A DNA stretch of 64,000 bases. Origin: Brachycybe producta. Lineage: Eukaryota > Arthropoda > Diplopoda > Playtdesmida > Andrognathidae. This document shows, one piece after another, positions 43,531 through 54,738 of the stretch (its first letter is position 1; each line of letters opens with the position of its first letter). The notes beneath the pieces were generated by a model. It was not told the origin of the DNA and made no database searches. It saw only the letters and a list, made by a program, of their open reading frames with translations. Location: NCBI GenBank assembly GCA_036925085.1, contig JAUPFP010000034.1:1689501-1753500 (forward strand), written 5' to 3'. The translations under genes were made by a program, and so were the position numbers.

Positions 43531-44954
43531 AAAGATTGCGCTTCCTTAGAACGGTTAAAAATTTAAAATTTAAAATATATTTTATTACAATAAAAAAACT
43601 GAAATCTTGCAAAAGTGAAAAAAATAATCACGTCTAAATGTCGTAAAATTAGATTTTCCACACGGTTTTGCAGAAGAGTAACAGAACATTTTGGGCCACC
43701 CTGTAGAGAATAATTGCAGATAAATGAGCTGGAAGTATTACCATAATGATATCTTTGAAAATAAACTATTTATGGCCGGTTTTATTTCAACTTATGGCAA
43801 TGAAAAGTCAGATTTAGTGATATACTTTCTAACATTCCATCTCTTTTTTTAAAAAAGCTGACTAACCCACTTTTCTAAACTTTCAGTTCTATGTGAGGCC
43901 TGGATTCCACATGCAGAAAAAAGGAAGATATTAGAAATAAAAATTTGTAAAACGTTTTCTTTATAGTTCTGTTTTCTTTTGCGTTCAAGGGCCATATCAC
44001 ATTACAAAATAAAATCCTTCCAGGATATTTTTAATTTATAAATATAGGGAGAAATAATTGGGGGAAAAAATCACACTGAAGTTGTCTGAAAAACTCTTTT
44101 TCATTGGCTAAAAATGTGACAAAATAGAAAAAGTTTAAACAATTTTAAAAGCTTTTTTTTTTCATCCTACTTTCTGCCACATAAACAGAAGGGTTTAAAT
44201 TAGATAAATTCCTTTTTCAATCGTATTTTCAGTCGCTTTTTCTGCATGCAATAAGAGAGATCTTGGCTTCAGTGTCTTTTTTGAACACTTTGTATATTTT
44301 CAAAGCTGTTTTGCCATTACTTGTTTTTTTTTTAAAAAAAAAAAAAAAAAGGCATCCTGTATATTATACGAAATATGACTTCCGTCGCATATTTAATGGC
44401 CCAACACCGCATCGTAAATTATGAAAAGAAATATAAAAAAGCTGTATAATATGGTTTTTTTTTTTCTTTTTTGGGTGAGCCATCTGCAATTCTGTAAGCT
44501 TTTTTTTAAAGAATCTTTACAAATCTAGAAAAGTTTAGAAATTTGTTTTTGAATAATAGGTGTTTACATCTTTAAAAAAAATACCGGAAAAAAAAACGTT
44601 TCTAATGAAGTGGATTTCCTCTTTTATGTTTTCACATTTATTTAATTTGGTTCAAATACAGATAAGGTTTCATTTTTTTTTTTGAAGTTAGATATTACAT
44701 TTTAATGAGCAATGATAACCCAATAATACCCAGGTTGATTGTATTTGGTGAGCTTTTCTAAAATTAACCAGCCCTCTCATTAAATTAGAATGGAATGGGT
44801 ATCAGAAGTGTGTTTATAAGACAGCAATTTGCAGATAATTTCATTGGTAACTACGTTGTCAGTAAAACCTAAACAGCAAAGAACAGATAGAGAACTAGTG
44901 AGATAGTGCCATGAAAATAGTACTTTACTTAACAGTTGACGTAGTCCTATGTTG
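43531..44954. other. Noncoding AT-rich DNA with relics of an ATGCAGAAAAA-ended element
   Basis: CCTGGATTCCACATGCAGAA (about 43899) and GCTTTTTCTGCATGCAATAA (about 44235) are an inverted pair resembling the ends at 61.35 and 62.02 kb, so a diverged copy of that family may span 43899-44270. No gene seen. Confidence 0.4.
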
Positions 44955-45092
44955 TTGTAGGTCAAGCATGTCAAACTCAAAGGCTAACAACACGGGCCAA
45001 ATAAACAAGGTCTAAGTTTATGTGGGCCGCAAAAAACCAAAACTTCAATTTTTATAGAAACGTAGGTTAGGTTTATTTCGATAAGTCTTATA

Positions 45093-45640
45093 CAGGGTTA
45101 TTCAAAAAGAAGGAGCATATTTCAACCATTTATTTCTTCCAAACTACAAAAGATAGAAATATAATTCCAACGTTCCTGGACAGAGAAAAGTTCAAAATTT
45201 GAACAGTCCGGGTGGAAGATCCAGTCAAGGCTGCAGTGGCATTGTTGCTTGGCTGTAGAAAAATGGCGGTGACTCCACAGGAACAATCATTTTGTGTGCT
45301 GCAATTATCAAAATTAGAGTCCATTGTTGAAGTGCAACGTGCATTTCGCCGCCAGTTTAAGAAACAACCGCCTCGTCATAAGCAGATTTACCAGTGACAT
45401 CAGTAATTCGCAGAATAAAACAACTCGCCCCGTTCGATAACTAGAGACCAGCTGATTCGTGTGTGTGGCAAGAAATGAGCCACTGTTTTGATATTTGTCG
45501 TGTAACACATGGTGCTCATATTGAGTGCATAAAAAATTGAACTTTTCTCTGTCCTGGAACATTGGAATTATATTTCTATTTTTTGTAGTTTGGAAGAAAT
45601 AAATGGTTGAAATATGCTCCTTCTTTTTGAATAACCCCGG
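45093..45640 (+). mobile_element. Nested mariner-like element with TA target and a transposase N-terminus
   Basis: The ends CAGGGTTATTCAAAAAGAAG and its inverse CTTCTTTTTGAATAACCCCG are flanked by TA. The TIRs extend at least 70 bp with few mismatches. Between them is only the first part of a transposase, so the 548-bp element is an internal-deletion derivative. Confidence 0.8.
45263..45397 (+). pseudogene. Transposase helix-turn-helix N-terminus (DUF4817-like), truncated
   Basis: Starting at the second in-frame ATG the frame reads MAVTPQEQSFCVLQLSKLES, then IVEVQRAFRRQFKKQPPRHK, then a stop. This matches the pattern of the short N-terminal helix-turn-helix (DUF4817-type) found in arthropod mariner-like transposases: SxxEVQRxFRxxF..xPP followed by a small charged loop. 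The catalytic DDE region is missing. Confidence 0.6.
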
Positions 45641-45800
45641 TATATAAAACAAAGTTGATATTTCTTTGCACATCAATGGCTTTTGAACGGTGAGGGCTGG
45701 CGTCATGAAATTTGCACAGGTTATTCTTTCCAGAATTTCCAAGTTAATGCAACTATTTTCCCGAGTTTTACACGTGGTGCGCGTCTTCTTATATAGGCAA

Positions 45801-45927
45801 TAAGGATGGTACCTCGCAAGCTAAATATCGATATTGAAATCGATAGTGATATCGAAGAGGTCACTATCGATGGTTGAATATCGACATCGAAATATCCATA
45901 TGTCGATACTATCGATAGCCATCCCTA
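45801..45927. mobile_element. Palindromic hAT-like MITE with ATCGATA words
   Basis: The left AAGGATGGTACCTCGC...TATCGATATTG and the inverted right AGGGATGGCTATCGATAGTA share GGATGG and TATCGATA. The interior is built from ATCGA(T/A)A words in both orientations. Target duplication not clear. Confidence 0.5.
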
Positions 45928-46210
45928 ATAGGTAAACCGTTTTATTTTAAAAATATTAGGAACCTGAAACGGGGAAAATAGTTTCGACGCCTTAAGATAA
46001 GCAATGCACCCCTGCTGAATTCCATACCAACACATAAATAATGTATTTTTGAAGAGGTGTGGAATTCTAGGAGCCTGCAGAAGTGTATATAAAGCTGCAG
46101 AATTTTTTTGGTTGGCTGTGAAAGGGGTGCGGTTTTTTGTCACAGTTGCCGTGTCTTAGCACCAATATTCTTTGGTCTTTTTCAGAGAAATTAAACTGAG
46201 ATTTTAAAAC

Positions 46211-46236
46211 CCGGGCAAAGCCCGTATAAAAGCTAG
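46211..46236 (+). mobile_element. Helitron-like 3' terminus
   Basis: The hairpin CGGGC-AAA-GCCCG is followed after eight bases by CTAG and then T. A GC-rich hairpin about ten bases before CTRR and a host T is the Helitron 3' signature. No matching 5' end or Rep/helicase was found. Confidence 0.5.
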
Positions 46237-46645
46237 TACACTATAAAAAAAGGAACAAGGACAACGGTCAAATTAATATTTTCTTCCTGACTGGGCTGCA
46301 CTGATGCACAAAATGTCAATGTAAATTGCCAAATCTAAATAGGGTACATAGCTTAGAGTTTGCTTGCAATCAGTGTTGCCATACCGATACGATTTACATG
46401 TGTACTAGATGTTTTGAAATAGAGAATTATAATATATTTCAAAGGTGAGAAAAAGTAGTGAATGGGTGAAAAAAGGTAGTAAATCTATAAAAGTAGTATA
46501 GTATAGTAGTATATACGAGCGTAATTAGAAATTTTAAAAATTAAACTACGAAATTTTTATTAAAACTTTTGTTACATGCCGTTATATTGGCTGGGCCACC
46601 AAAATATTCGTTGTGGGCCGCGAGTTTGACATGCTTGTTGTAGTT

Positions 46646-47369
46646 ACTACTGAGCCCTGTTTTTTTTTAAAAAAAAAAAGAACTCAACCCTTTTATTGTT
46701 ATTATCACCTAATCTATTTTGTGAACAGATTGAAGAATAACAAACAAACAGAAAAAAAATTACGAATTTACGACGAAATGAAATAATAATTTGACAGAAG
46801 AAAAAGTAAACAAAAGTTGAGCCATTTAGAAAATGCTTCTAATATGAAACAGTAACCAGGAGCCCTTAACACGTGCAAATAAAATACACACACCTTTTTG
46901 ACTATAAAGTATTATTAAAGTGAACTGTTTTATCTTTTGTGTGTGTGTACCCAAGCCAAGATACGACGAGTGTTAAAAACAGAAGCCATAATAAATTTTT
47001 TTTTTTTTTTTTTGAAACTCATTATTGTGTGAGTTTCTCTTTTTATCTTTCTCATGCGTTGTTGTAGTAGTTTAGTTTTCAGAGTATGGTTTCTGTTTTA
47101 CTCTTTTGATGCCAAAGCTTGCATTCATTTGCATGTTATTACCATGTGAGCACTGCGATTGTTTTTATTTTCAACTTACATGTATATAGCTCTGTCATTT
47201 TGTGAATGGCTCCACCGCTAAGCTATTTAAACGACTTTTTAAACCAGTATAACAGTTTTATTTTGTTCAGTGTTTTAGTTGTTTTGAATCTACACAACAA
47301 TTTAACCAGATCGTAGAGAAATTAAAAGATTATAAAAAAGATTGAGGGCAACGTTTTATAGATGGGTGT
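46646..47369. other. Noncoding AT-rich DNA
   Basis: Nothing gene-like. It contains a (GT)n and A/T homopolymers. Confidence 0.4.
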
Positions 47370-47379
47370 GTGTGTGGGG

Positions 47380-47855
47380 GGACATTCGCCCTAAAGACAC
47401 TTGTCCAAAAGCCATTTGCCCTAAAACCATTTGCCCTAAAGGGACACTTGTCCTAAAATCATTTGCCCTAAAGGGACACTTGCCCTAAAATCATTTGCCC
47501 TAAATGGACACTTGCCCTAATGGGACATTTGCCCTAGAACCACTTGCCCTAAAAGGACATGCTCTAATCAGTAGTGTAAATGTACATCATTTGGTGTTTT
47601 TTCAGCACCTGTGGCTTGCAAAACCAATTTAACGTACTCCACTGAAAGACACTAAACCATATGAAAAGAGAGAACAAAAAAGTGGCTTTATGGCAAATGT
47701 CCCTTAGAGCAAATGTTCCTTTAGGGCAAATGGTTTTAGGGCAAATGTCACTTTAATGCAAATGGTTTTAGGGCAAATGTCACTTTAATGCAAATGGTTT
47801 TAGGGCAAATGTTCCTTTAGGGTAAGTGTCTTTAGGGCAAACGTCTATATACCTT
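47380..47855. repeat. Inverted minisatellite arms of CATTTGCCCTAAA units around a spacer
   Basis: The left arm (47383-47570) is a series of (A/T)TTGCCCTAAA(A/G) units with GGGACACTTGCCCTAA variants. The right arm (about 47695-47850) is the inverse, TTTAGGGCAAATG(T/G). A spacer of about 120 bp separates them. The outer tips CGCCCTAAAGACACTTG and AAGTGTCTTTAGGGCAAACG are inverted repeats. Unlike the 13.3 and 52.1 kb loci, no clear target duplication was seen; a GT/G-rich tract adjoins the left tip. Confidence 0.8.
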
Positions 47856-47919
47856 TGTAGACACCTTGTATATAACTATATCCGTATCTGCATCTGCATT
47901 AGAGTAGAAATGTTCATGA

Positions 47920-48260
47920 ACAGCTGATTTTTTAACTCTGATTATTCTGTCTAAATTTTCAAGAGCAAAATTACGAGAAACTAGAAAGTGTTTTAGAAAC
48001 TAGAACTCCAACACAGAAAGGTATTTTCATGTTGATACAGTATATTTGAGTATAAACTTTTTATAAAATATAAAAAAAATCTCGTCTGCTAAAAGTTGGG
48101 CCATTTTCATACTGCCATAAAAAGTTTAATTTGAAAAATATCAACATACCCGTATGTCATGTGTGTTATTGAGCTAACTTTCTATTTTCTAAAACACGTT
48201 CAATGTTCACTTCATTTTGCAAATGAAAGATGGAATAATTAAAAAAATTCGAGATACGTT
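47920..48260. repeat. Dispersed CTTCTAG repeat, copy with inverted halves
   Basis: AAAGTGTTTTAGAAACTAGA (about 47987) and AACTTTCTATTTTCTAAAAC (about 48176) are inverse forms. TTCAATGTTCACTTCATTTT and AGATGGAATAAT follow as in other copies. Confidence 0.55.
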
Positions 48261-49329
48261 TACACTTTAAAACCACTTTAAACAAAATATAATTTAGTAA
48301 AAAAATGTGAAAAAAATTAAAAACTTGGAAAGATTTCATAAATTACTTCTCTTTACTAATTATTATTTAAATGTAAATTATCTGTTCATTTTTAAAGAAT
48401 AATAATTTTGAAACAAAATAATTAACAGGAAAAATAAAAACATTGGATAAATTATTACAAAATTATAAGTATATTTCATTTAGTTTTGTAATTTAATTAC
48501 ATATTTAAGAATGTATGTTGCATAAAATACATTAAAGCTTTTTAAAGGGTATTTTTTCATTTTATAAAACATGTTTTTGCAAACAAATTTATTAAGTTTT
48601 AATGCATATTTTGGTCGTTTAAACTCCAACTCTGAAATTCTTCGAACAGGATTCTAACATGGAAACACTTTTGTTTTTATTGAATATCCTTGAACTGAGT
48701 ACTCATTCCTATGTTGAAAGATTACTCTAAAGGTTAAAGTTCAATTGTCAAGTTTTCTTCATTAATTTATGTTTTTTTGTATTTCGAGAACTAACTTTTT
48801 TTTTCATTAGTTTATTTACGAGTTTATGTTTACAAGTACGGTTTGAAATTTATTTTGGTCTCGTTTTGGTTTCCAATAACAATTTTTCAGTCTAATTAAC
48901 AAAAGTCGAATTAGACATGGCTTTTTAGACTTGTTCAATATTAAGTAAAATGAGTGGAACTGGTTTTAATTATCAAATGGTACGAGGTTTCTAATTTCCA
49001 TATAAATTAATTTCAAGTGGTCAAAAGTATGATTTATTTGTGAGGTTCAGTTGCTGATTTTAATTCTTGATGCTTTAAATCACAAATATTGCTAGAATGT
49101 GGTATTGTTTGTTATGGCCAACTGACTTGAGAACAGGATTGAGGTAATTTTAAGTGAATCTAATTTGACTCAAAATCACATGAAATTTAAAAAAAAAATA
49201 GAATTTTATTAATTCAACGAAATATATTTTACATTTTTAATTTTATCATTTTAAAATAAATATTCAGCTAAAATGGTTTATGTTAAAATTATAATTAAAA
49301 TAACTTGTTTTTGGTAAAACTATTAAAAC
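48261..49329. other. Noncoding AT-rich DNA
   Basis: A weak TAAGGCC-family relic lies near 48617-48775 (CTCCAACTCTGAAATTCTTC against TTAAAGTTCAATTGTCAAGT). No gene seen. Confidence 0.4.
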
Positions 49330-49505
49330 GTAAACCTAAATTATGCAATTAATTTTTTGATCAAAAATATTGTAAAATATATTTAATATAAAATAAATAA
49401 TTACTCATTATCATTTTACTTTATGATAATGAGTACTTATTTTATATTAAAAATATATTTTACAATATTTACTATCAATAAATTAATTGCCTAATTTAGG
49501 TTTAC
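49330..49505. mobile_element. AT-rich palindromic MITE
   Basis: GTAAACCTAAATTATGCAAT on the left is matched by ATTGCCTAATTTAGGTTTAC on the right, and pairing continues almost to the centre (TACTCATTATCAT / ATGATAATGAGTA). The 176-bp element has only scattered mismatches. Confidence 0.75.
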
Positions 49506-49785
49506 AAAAATGTATATTTCTTATACATTATGAGAAATTTCAGTGATCAATTACTCGAATTTTACTAAAATTCGCATATTTTTTATCCTTTATTTTATTG
49601 GATAAGACAGAAAACAAACAGACACTTTTTCTTCAAGCTGAAAAAGCTTGTGTGTGAGTTGTCCTTATGAATGAATGAATGAATGAATAATAATGTTTTC
49701 TAATGCTCCAAATATTGAGACATCCGATTAGACCCCTACAATATATTCGGTTTTATGGATGAAATTATTTAGCCACGTTTTTATG
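49506..49785. other. Short noncoding stretch with (GAAT)n
   Basis: (GAAT)n lies at about 49669-49688. Nothing else recognised. Confidence 0.4.
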
Positions 49786-49789
49786 ATAA

Positions 49790-49992
49790 GACCTTGTTTC
49801 CACTAGAGCGAAAATTTAAACTTTGTGGAAACTCCAACTGGTGAAAAAAAATAGAAAAAACGTGACACCCCCCCCCCCACCTATATGGTGAATAGGCCGG
49901 GAGGGGGGGGGGAATCACGTTTTTTCTATTTTTCACCAATTGAAATTTCCACAAAGCTTAAATTTTCGCTAAAGTTTAAACAAGGCTTTAAG
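49790..49992. mobile_element. Palindromic MITE with CCTTGTTT ends and poly-C/poly-G centre
   Basis: The left GCGAAAATTTAAACTTTGTG and right CACAAAGCTTAAATTTTCGC arms, and the inner GGTGAAAAA...AAAAAACGTGA / TCACGTTTTTTCTATTTTTC, are inverted. The centre has an 11-13 base C run and a G run of similar length, so even the homopolymers are arranged as an inverted pair. Confidence 0.75.
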
Positions 49993-51618
49993 TATAAAGA
50001 CATGTTTTGCATTTTTTTTATAAGAATATCATACTAAAAATATCATTAACAATTAAAATGTTTTCTTTTGTTAAATTTTACATTTTTGTAAATTCTTTCT
50101 AAATGTCTTTATGGAGTTATTTCAATTTTTGTCAACAGCTTCTTAACAATAAAAACATTTATAGAATTGACATTTTTTGTTAAAAATTCCAATTTGTTAT
50201 ACATTTACTTGTAAAGATGTCTTTAGAATTTAGATTATCTGTATTATTTGCAATTTTTTGTCAACAATTTAAAAATGAAAGCAATTGTTCTCTTATTTGT
50301 TTAAAAATAATATTAAAAATAAGTAACAAAAAAAATAAGACCACAATTGAAAATGTCGCGAAACAATTTAAATGTCTTTAAATTATTTGCAATTTTTGTC
50401 AACAACTTAAAAGTAAAAGCAACTTTTTTTTCGTCCTTATTTGCTTATATAATAAGAATGTTAAAATAAAACTTACCAAAAAAAAATAGAGCACAATTGA
50501 AGGGTTGAAATTATTTTTGTTAAAATTTCAAACTTAATGTTTTTTGTTGGAAGTTATGTGCAATATTTGTCAATAATTGCACAAAATAGTTTTTTTAACG
50601 ATATTTATAAAAGTAGTTTTTTTTTTCACTTATCCAGAATAAAAGTTTTTGAAGAAGTTGAAATTGTTTATAGAATATGAAGATAATAATGATGAATAAT
50701 TATTATTAAATAAAATAGTTGTTAAATTTATCTTTAAATCGAAAAACTGACAAAAATCTGAACTTTTTTCTGTCTATTTTTAAAAGCACTTTACAACTAT
50801 TACTATTACATGTATTTTGGGTGGATGTCAACTGTTGTGGTTGAAGCTGTATTTTTGTGGTAAAAGACTTTTTACAAGAGAAAAAGCTTTGCTTGCTTCT
50901 ATTAAGTTTAGCTTAGCTTTCTTTATACTGTATATAAATACATATAGCGTTGGTATGTTTTCAACCAGTTTCTAGTGACAGATTTTTTGGGCAAATCGTG
51001 AAGATTTTTACAGAGTCTCTCTCACTTTTTCAGGACGAGTCGATTTAAAGAGATGCTTTTTTAGAGTTAGGAACAACGAAAAATATGTGGTCTTCGTAAT
51101 ATTTACGAGCTTCTTGCTATTTTGCTAACTTTGATGATAAAAACAGGTTACATCCTTTCTTATTTTTTTCCCCCAGAAGGGTTCATTTATAAAATTATAA
51201 AAGAATTCATTTATTTCATTTGAATCGAAGTTTTTATTTAAATAAAATTTTTCCTATTTTTTTTTATTTTAAATTTTTATTTTAAACAAATTTTAACTTA
51301 AAATATTACTCATGTCCTATAAAAAAATTAAATTCTGTTTAAAATGTGTGGAAATTTCATTTAGTATTTTAAATGAAATTTGGCAATAGAATTGAGAAAC
51401 ATTTAAAAATATTCAGAAAATTATGATTATTAAATGATTAATAATTAAATAAAATGAAACTGATTTAAATAACTCTGCTACATTGTATTATTTTTAAATA
51501 TTTCTTAAAAAAATGTTAATGTAAAATTTCTTAAAATATATTATTTTAATATTTTAATATAAATAATGTGTTGATTTATTAGTGTTTGTTCTTCAGACCA
51601 AAATATAATAGACTTATT
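49993..51618. other. Noncoding, extremely AT-rich DNA
   Basis: Weakly repeated words such as ATTTGCAATTTTTGTCAACA (about 50255 and 50387) suggest an old tandem duplication of about 130 bp. No gene recognised. Confidence 0.4.
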
Positions 51619-51927
51619 ATCCCTTGTACACACATGAGTTAAATTAATTCAAATTAAATGTTTTCCTGAAGGTGAATTATACGGAATCCAGTTAAGGACG
51701 TGAACCAAATAAAATTGATTTTTATTATTAATATTTTAAAATGAAATACTAAATCAATCTTTTGTCAATTGTTGTTTATATATTATATTTAAGTATTAAC
51801 TGAATATTTTCAGATTATTAACTAAATTAATTGAATTCGACATATTGTTTGTTTGCCCTTCACAGGGCTATGTAGAACATGTTTATTATTTAAATGCATT
51901 TAAATTATCTAGTGTGTACTAGGTATT
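51619..51927 (+). mobile_element. About 300-bp TACACAC-type MITE, copy D
   Basis: It is nearly colinear with 5419-5724: CTTGTACACACATGAGTTAA, GAATTATACGGAATCCAGTT, CCCTTCACAGGGCTATGTAG and AGTGTGTACTAGGTATTA. Confidence 0.75.
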
Positions 51928-52123
51928 AGGGCCGTATTTGTAATTGGTTTTAAGTCAAAGTTCACAATTTTAGGACTACAATTGACTTAGCAATAATTAA
52001 GATTTCGACCTTTGGTGCTTAAAATCAACATTCTGAGAACAGTTTTTTTTTCTATATCTCCTTAGATTCTCCTATGACCTCAATTCAGAGGGTTCAAGTT
52101 AAGGTTTCCTTTATGAATTTGGG

Positions 52124-52646
52124 GGGTGACTGAATAAGCGCCAAATTGAACAAACGCCAAACTGAATAAGCGCCAAATGGAACAAACGCCAAACTGAATA
52201 AACGCCAAATTTTTGGCTTTTATTCAGTTTGGCGTTAGTTTCATTTGGCGCTTCTTCAGTTTGGCGTTTGTTCCATTTGGCGCTTATTCAGTTTGGCGTT
52301 TGTTCCATTTGGCGTTTATTCAGTTTGGCGGTTATTCAGGTTTTTTGTAAATTCTGATGGTCCAAATATTGTGAGCTTTTATAGACATCAGGCTGTGCAG
52401 ATTTACAAACAGAACATGCTAACCTAACCTAACCAATCCTAACCTAACCAAACCTAACCTAACAATGTGTTTATCACATTTTGGCGGTTATTCAGTTTGG
52501 CGTTTGTTCCATTTGGCGTTTATTCAGTTTGGCGTTTGTTCCATTTGGCTTTTATTCAGTTTGGCGTTTGTTCCATTTGGCGTTTATTCAGTTTGGCGTT
52601 TGTTCAATTTGGCGCTTGTTCAATTTGGCGCTTGATCAGCGCCACC
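52124..52646. mobile_element. Inverted-minisatellite element (GCGCCAAA units) with 9-bp target duplication and CCTAA-like core
   Basis: The left arm repeats GCGCCAAATTGAACAAACGC-type units. About 52215-52336 and 52481-52640 repeat the inverse (TTTGGCGTTTGTTCCATTTG). Between the latter is a spacer with degenerate CCTAACCTAACCAATCCTAA (about 52420-52463). The exact 9-mer GAATTTGGG flanks the whole (52115-52123 and 52647-52655). The flank itself looks like the end of a TAAGGCC-family MITE, so the element appears to have inserted there and duplicated 9 bp. Open frames repeating FGVCSIWRLFSLAF are translations of the units. Confidence 0.75.
52420..52463 (+). repeat. Short degenerate CCTAA (TTAGG telomere-like) tract
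   Basis: CCTAACCTAACCAATCCTAA and CCTAACCAAACCTAACCTAA are mostly perfect CCTAA pentamers with single-base variants. The tract lies in the spacer of the 52124-52646 element, as in the 13.3 kb element. Confidence 0.75.
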
Positions 52647-52655
52647 GAATTTGGG

Positions 52656-54000
52656 TCGTAGAGAACTAGTTTTTATATATAACTACACTTTAAAAAGCTG
52701 ATTTTATTGAGATTAATCTCGAAAGTATTGAAAATAGTTTAATATTCGGATTGTTAGAACAGATGTTTCCTGCTTTTAATTTTCTATTATATCAGTAAAT
52801 CTAATAAAAAAATGTCAAATTAGAAAAAAAATATCCTCATTTTATGCAAACATAATATTCGAAAAAAGTCAATTTTTTTTTGTGGTACAAGTTGAGTCTC
52901 AATATTTATTTTATTAAAAAGTACAAAACTAAGCACTCAAAAATCTACTTAATACCAATGAAAATATTTCTAAAATTCTGAAAATAATGTTACAGGTCAA
53001 AATTTTTTTTTAAAAATAAAAAGATTAAAAATACGTTTAAAAAATAAATGGGATTCCAGTTTTTAATTTCGGTTTTGAACCAGCAATAAAAATAAATTGA
53101 CAAAAACAAAAACAAAGTCCTATAGAAAGAGACTGAAGATGAAAAGCAACCCCTTAACAGCAGGCTTTCCACCTTTACATTAGTCTGTATAATGTAATGT
53201 CAAATATAATTAAATCATTATTCTTCACTTCTCGTTAATTGTTGACGTTTGCTTTTGACAAAGTGAGAAATACAAATTCAACAAAAGAAAATAATTGAAG
53301 TTGGCATTCAATCTCAGCTCATTAATTAATCAGATAGAAAACAATTTGTGAAGGTATTTTTTTCTTCATTGTTTTTTTTTTGTGCGTGTGTATATTTTGA
53401 TTTAGAGGCTAGGTGAGATAGGTCTAGTGGAAATAAGATTAGAATAAAAAAAACAACAACAACAACAGAATCAAATACACACATACAACATAGTATTTGC
53501 CTCCTGCGAATTAAAGTTCTTGATTGATTAAACAAAGTGCGTGTTAACAGGTGATGAAGCAAGCAAACAATTAATTAATCGTCACTAATGAATGGAAGGA
53601 AGTTTTTATAACGGGTGGGGTTGCAAGTAAAACGCGTCTTGTTTAAAGCTGAATATCTAGGAAATAAAAAATCTCGAACTCTTATTTGGCTAGTTGTTTG
53701 CAATGTTCATACAAAGTGCTGTATTTATACAAAAAAACTGAAGTAGGCCTACTTTTTGGTGAAAAATTAACAATGAAATAATTTTTTTAAAAATACAACT
53801 ATGAAAAAATAAATAGCAACTAAATACAGCTAAATTTTATGAATTTATGTAGATATTGTATGAACATGAAATATGAAAAGTACGTGCATTTTAGAATATC
53901 TTTGTGCAAGATGTTTGTTAATTTTGCAAATTTTATTTTAATTATTTATAAGAATAGTCACAATTTATTTTTTTTTACCAACTTATAATCTTCAAAAGGC
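52656..54000. other. Noncoding AT-rich DNA
   Basis: No gene, RNA or defined element recognised. Confidence 0.4.
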
Positions 54001-54019
54001 CCTAAAATTTTTAATGACA

Positions 54020-54738
54020 ATTCGGATATTTGGTTTGACAATTTTTAGGATTTGACTGACCTAATGTTGGTTTTTAAAATTTTAAATGGATGTATTTATT
54101 GTCTCAATAGATTTAGAAACTTGATTGTGTTAAGACCCCTTATCACACATAGACATAATGTGAGGATTGCTTCATTGTGGCAAAAGGACAATTGCAGAAG
54201 AGCCTTGTTTTTTTTAATAGAATCATACCTTTGTGGAACAGTTTGCCAAGCGATTCCTACCGTGTTAACTCTAACGTCTTTGGTTCTATATTAAAAAAAA
54301 TGTTGCTAATTTTTATTGCTCACTTCACCATTAGAAGAAAAAAACTATTATGGGGAAGTGAGGTGAAGAACTGGTGCCAGAAATTACCAACCTAGGATTT
54401 TGTAGCCAGTAGATGCCTATTGGTCAACTATTTTATAACACGGTATCATTGTTGGAGGCAATGTTGAACCAAGTATGGCAGTACATGTACATGTATATAC
54501 GGTATAATTTGTATAAATCCTGTTTTCAGTCACATTTTTTTAGTCAGCGTTGTGTTCGCACATGGGATCTTGACATTTCTTGTCTAATGTTAAGTAACAG
54601 CCAGTTAGACAACACAGCCAAAAGTGCCTCAATCTCAGTATTTACATTTCTTCCCAATTAGGTTATATGAATAGTTATGATCATGCTATAAAGCAATAAA
54701 ACGCTAATCTCTAAAAAAAAAAAAAAAAAAAAAAAACA
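54020..54738 (+). pseudogene. LINE reverse-transcriptase ORF 3' remnant with poly-A tail
   Basis: Frame one reads DLMLVFKILNG and, after a frameshift near 54200, a second frame reads FFNRIIPLWNSLPSD, then VFGSILKKML. These are the hallmark words of the C-terminus of CR1/L2/Jockey-type LINE ORF2 (LxxxYKILNG ... FFxRxxxxWNxLPxxV ... FKxxL). Roughly 320 bp of 3' UTR follows, ending GCAATAAAACGCTAATCTCT and an A run of about 23 (54714-54736). The 5' part is absent, as in truncated insertions. Confidence 0.75.

Larger units (their letters stand above)
44963..46637. mobile_element. hAT element, non-autonomous, host to three later insertions
   Basis: The ends CAAGCATGTCAAACTCAAAG and the inverted CAAGCATGTCAAACTCGCGG are flanked by TTGTAGGT and TTGTAGTT (7 of 8 identical). 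Subterminal GGGCCAAATAAAC, TTATGTGGGCCGCA and TTGTGGGCCGCG words are typical of this hAT group. No hAT transposase is visible. Inside are the mariner-like element, a palindrome and a Helitron-like end. Confidence 0.75.

Noticed and set aside
46211-46236. Complete Helitron
   Set aside because: Only a 3'-type hairpin and CTAG are visible. No TC 5' end, Rep or helicase sequence was found, so only a terminus is annotated.
52245-52669. FGVCSIWRLFSLAF repeat protein frames
   Set aside because: Several frames read the same minisatellite arms with equal length, so the periodicity is at the DNA level.
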